Below are positions 63,431 through 64,000 of a stretch of DNA of 64,000 nt, piece after piece (position 1 is the stretch's first letter; each line of letters begins with the position of its first letter). The translations under genes were made by a program, and so were the position numbers. Below the pieces are notes generated by a model. The model was not told the DNA's origin, did no database searches, and saw only the letters and a list, made by a program, of their open reading frames with translations. This DNA comes from Myotis daubentonii (lineage: Eukaryota > Chordata > Mammalia > Chiroptera > Vespertilionidae), in contig NC_081849.1 of assembly GCF_963259705.1 (NCBI RefSeq), forward strand, positions 51,184,093 through 51,248,092, in the 5' to 3' direction.

Positions 63431-64000
63431 TTCTACTGAGTCTCCTTTGCCAGTAGACAGCCCTTCCATGCCTGATTGAAGAAGTTAGTCTTCCCCAGCC
63501 TGAAGACATAATATGTCATCCCTCGAGGCAATTGCCTCCCAGGAACAGCTGATCTTCAGGAGCTACCCTCATGCCGCTCATTACTTCTAGACCTATAACC
63601 AGACTCTGATGCTCAGGAGTGTGTGAGTAATCCACATTTTAAGAGGACCACATGGCAGGAGCAAGGGAAAAGGTAAAGCTATTACAGTGGCTTTCTAAGA
63701 GAGACATAGTGGTGGCTTCAAGGCAGGAGGTGGGAGCAGCAGAAGAGAGAGATAAGAGTTGGAGTTGGGGTTGATTTCTGGAATGCAGTTGCCAATGAGT
63801 TGGATTTGGTAAGTGAAAGAGAACTGATTTACATTTAAACAAAATTTTCTTTTAGTTTCTTAAAATGGCTAATTATATTCTTTTTTTCATTTTTAATCCA
63901 GATAGCTTTCTCTCTTGCAGTTATATAATGTTTTGGATAATTAAACTTTCAGAGCTCTAGGAGTGCCTGAATGCTGTGCTCACATCCTCTTCAGTCTGTG
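63431..64000. other. Intergenic end of window
   Basis: Possibly further MaLR internal sequence; no gene recognised. Confidence 0.35.

Noticed and set aside
41700..64000. A neighbouring gene upstream of ASNS, such as an oncomodulin-like EF-hand gene
   Set aside because: I looked for EF-hand loops and other splice-flanked conserved peptides and found none; the window probably ends before the next gene.

Overview
The window is mammalian nuclear DNA, most probably from a vespertilionid (vesper) bat. It carries many tRNA-derived Ves SINEs, HeliBat-type Helitrons with the conserved 3' hairpin, recent-looking non-autonomous hAT elements including a SPIN copy with an intact 8-bp target duplication, mariner-type MITEs, and 5'-truncated LINE-1 copies. 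This mix of recent DNA transposons is characteristic of vesper bats. I cannot name the genus from the sequence.

The only protein-coding gene I can support is ASNS (glutamine-hydrolysing asparagine synthetase), on the minus strand. Eleven coding exons, all with GT-AG introns and compatible phases, join into an uninterrupted frame of 562 codons including stop (561 residues, the same length as human ASNS). The start codon is at 37433-37435 and the stop at 22838-22840. A poly(A) signal lies at 22724-22729. A CpG-island promoter at about 40.4-41.25 kb contains a non-coding first exon (about 40952-41032), a TATA-like box, an exact NSRE-1 amino-acid response site, an NSRE-2 site with one changed base exactly 11 bp away, and upstream GC boxes in an 18-bp tandem repeat. 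The expected non-coding exon 2 is visible only as a weak candidate near 38.04 kb.

Layout: 1-22.7 kb is gene-poor 3' flank, dense in nested repeats (old LINE-1 fragments, hAT elements with Helitrons inside, SINEs, LTR pieces, a SPIN copy just beyond the ASNS 3' end). 22.7-41.03 kb is ASNS; its introns hold SINEs, two Helitrons, two mariner MITEs, LINE-1, L2 and MIR fragments. 41.03-41.25 kb is promoter and upstream CpG island. 41.25-64 kb is intergenic, with scattered SINEs, LINE-1 3' ends, LTR fragments, simple repeats and long unique stretches where I see no exon.

The genetic logic is simple: one housekeeping but stress-inducible metabolic enzyme whose transcription is expected to respond to ATF4 and C/EBP factors during amino-acid limitation, embedded in transposon-rich DNA. 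I found no convincing undescribed gene system. The most interesting leads are the altered NSRE-2 site, the tandem GC-box array, the possible loss of non-coding exon 2, and several clean transposon structures.
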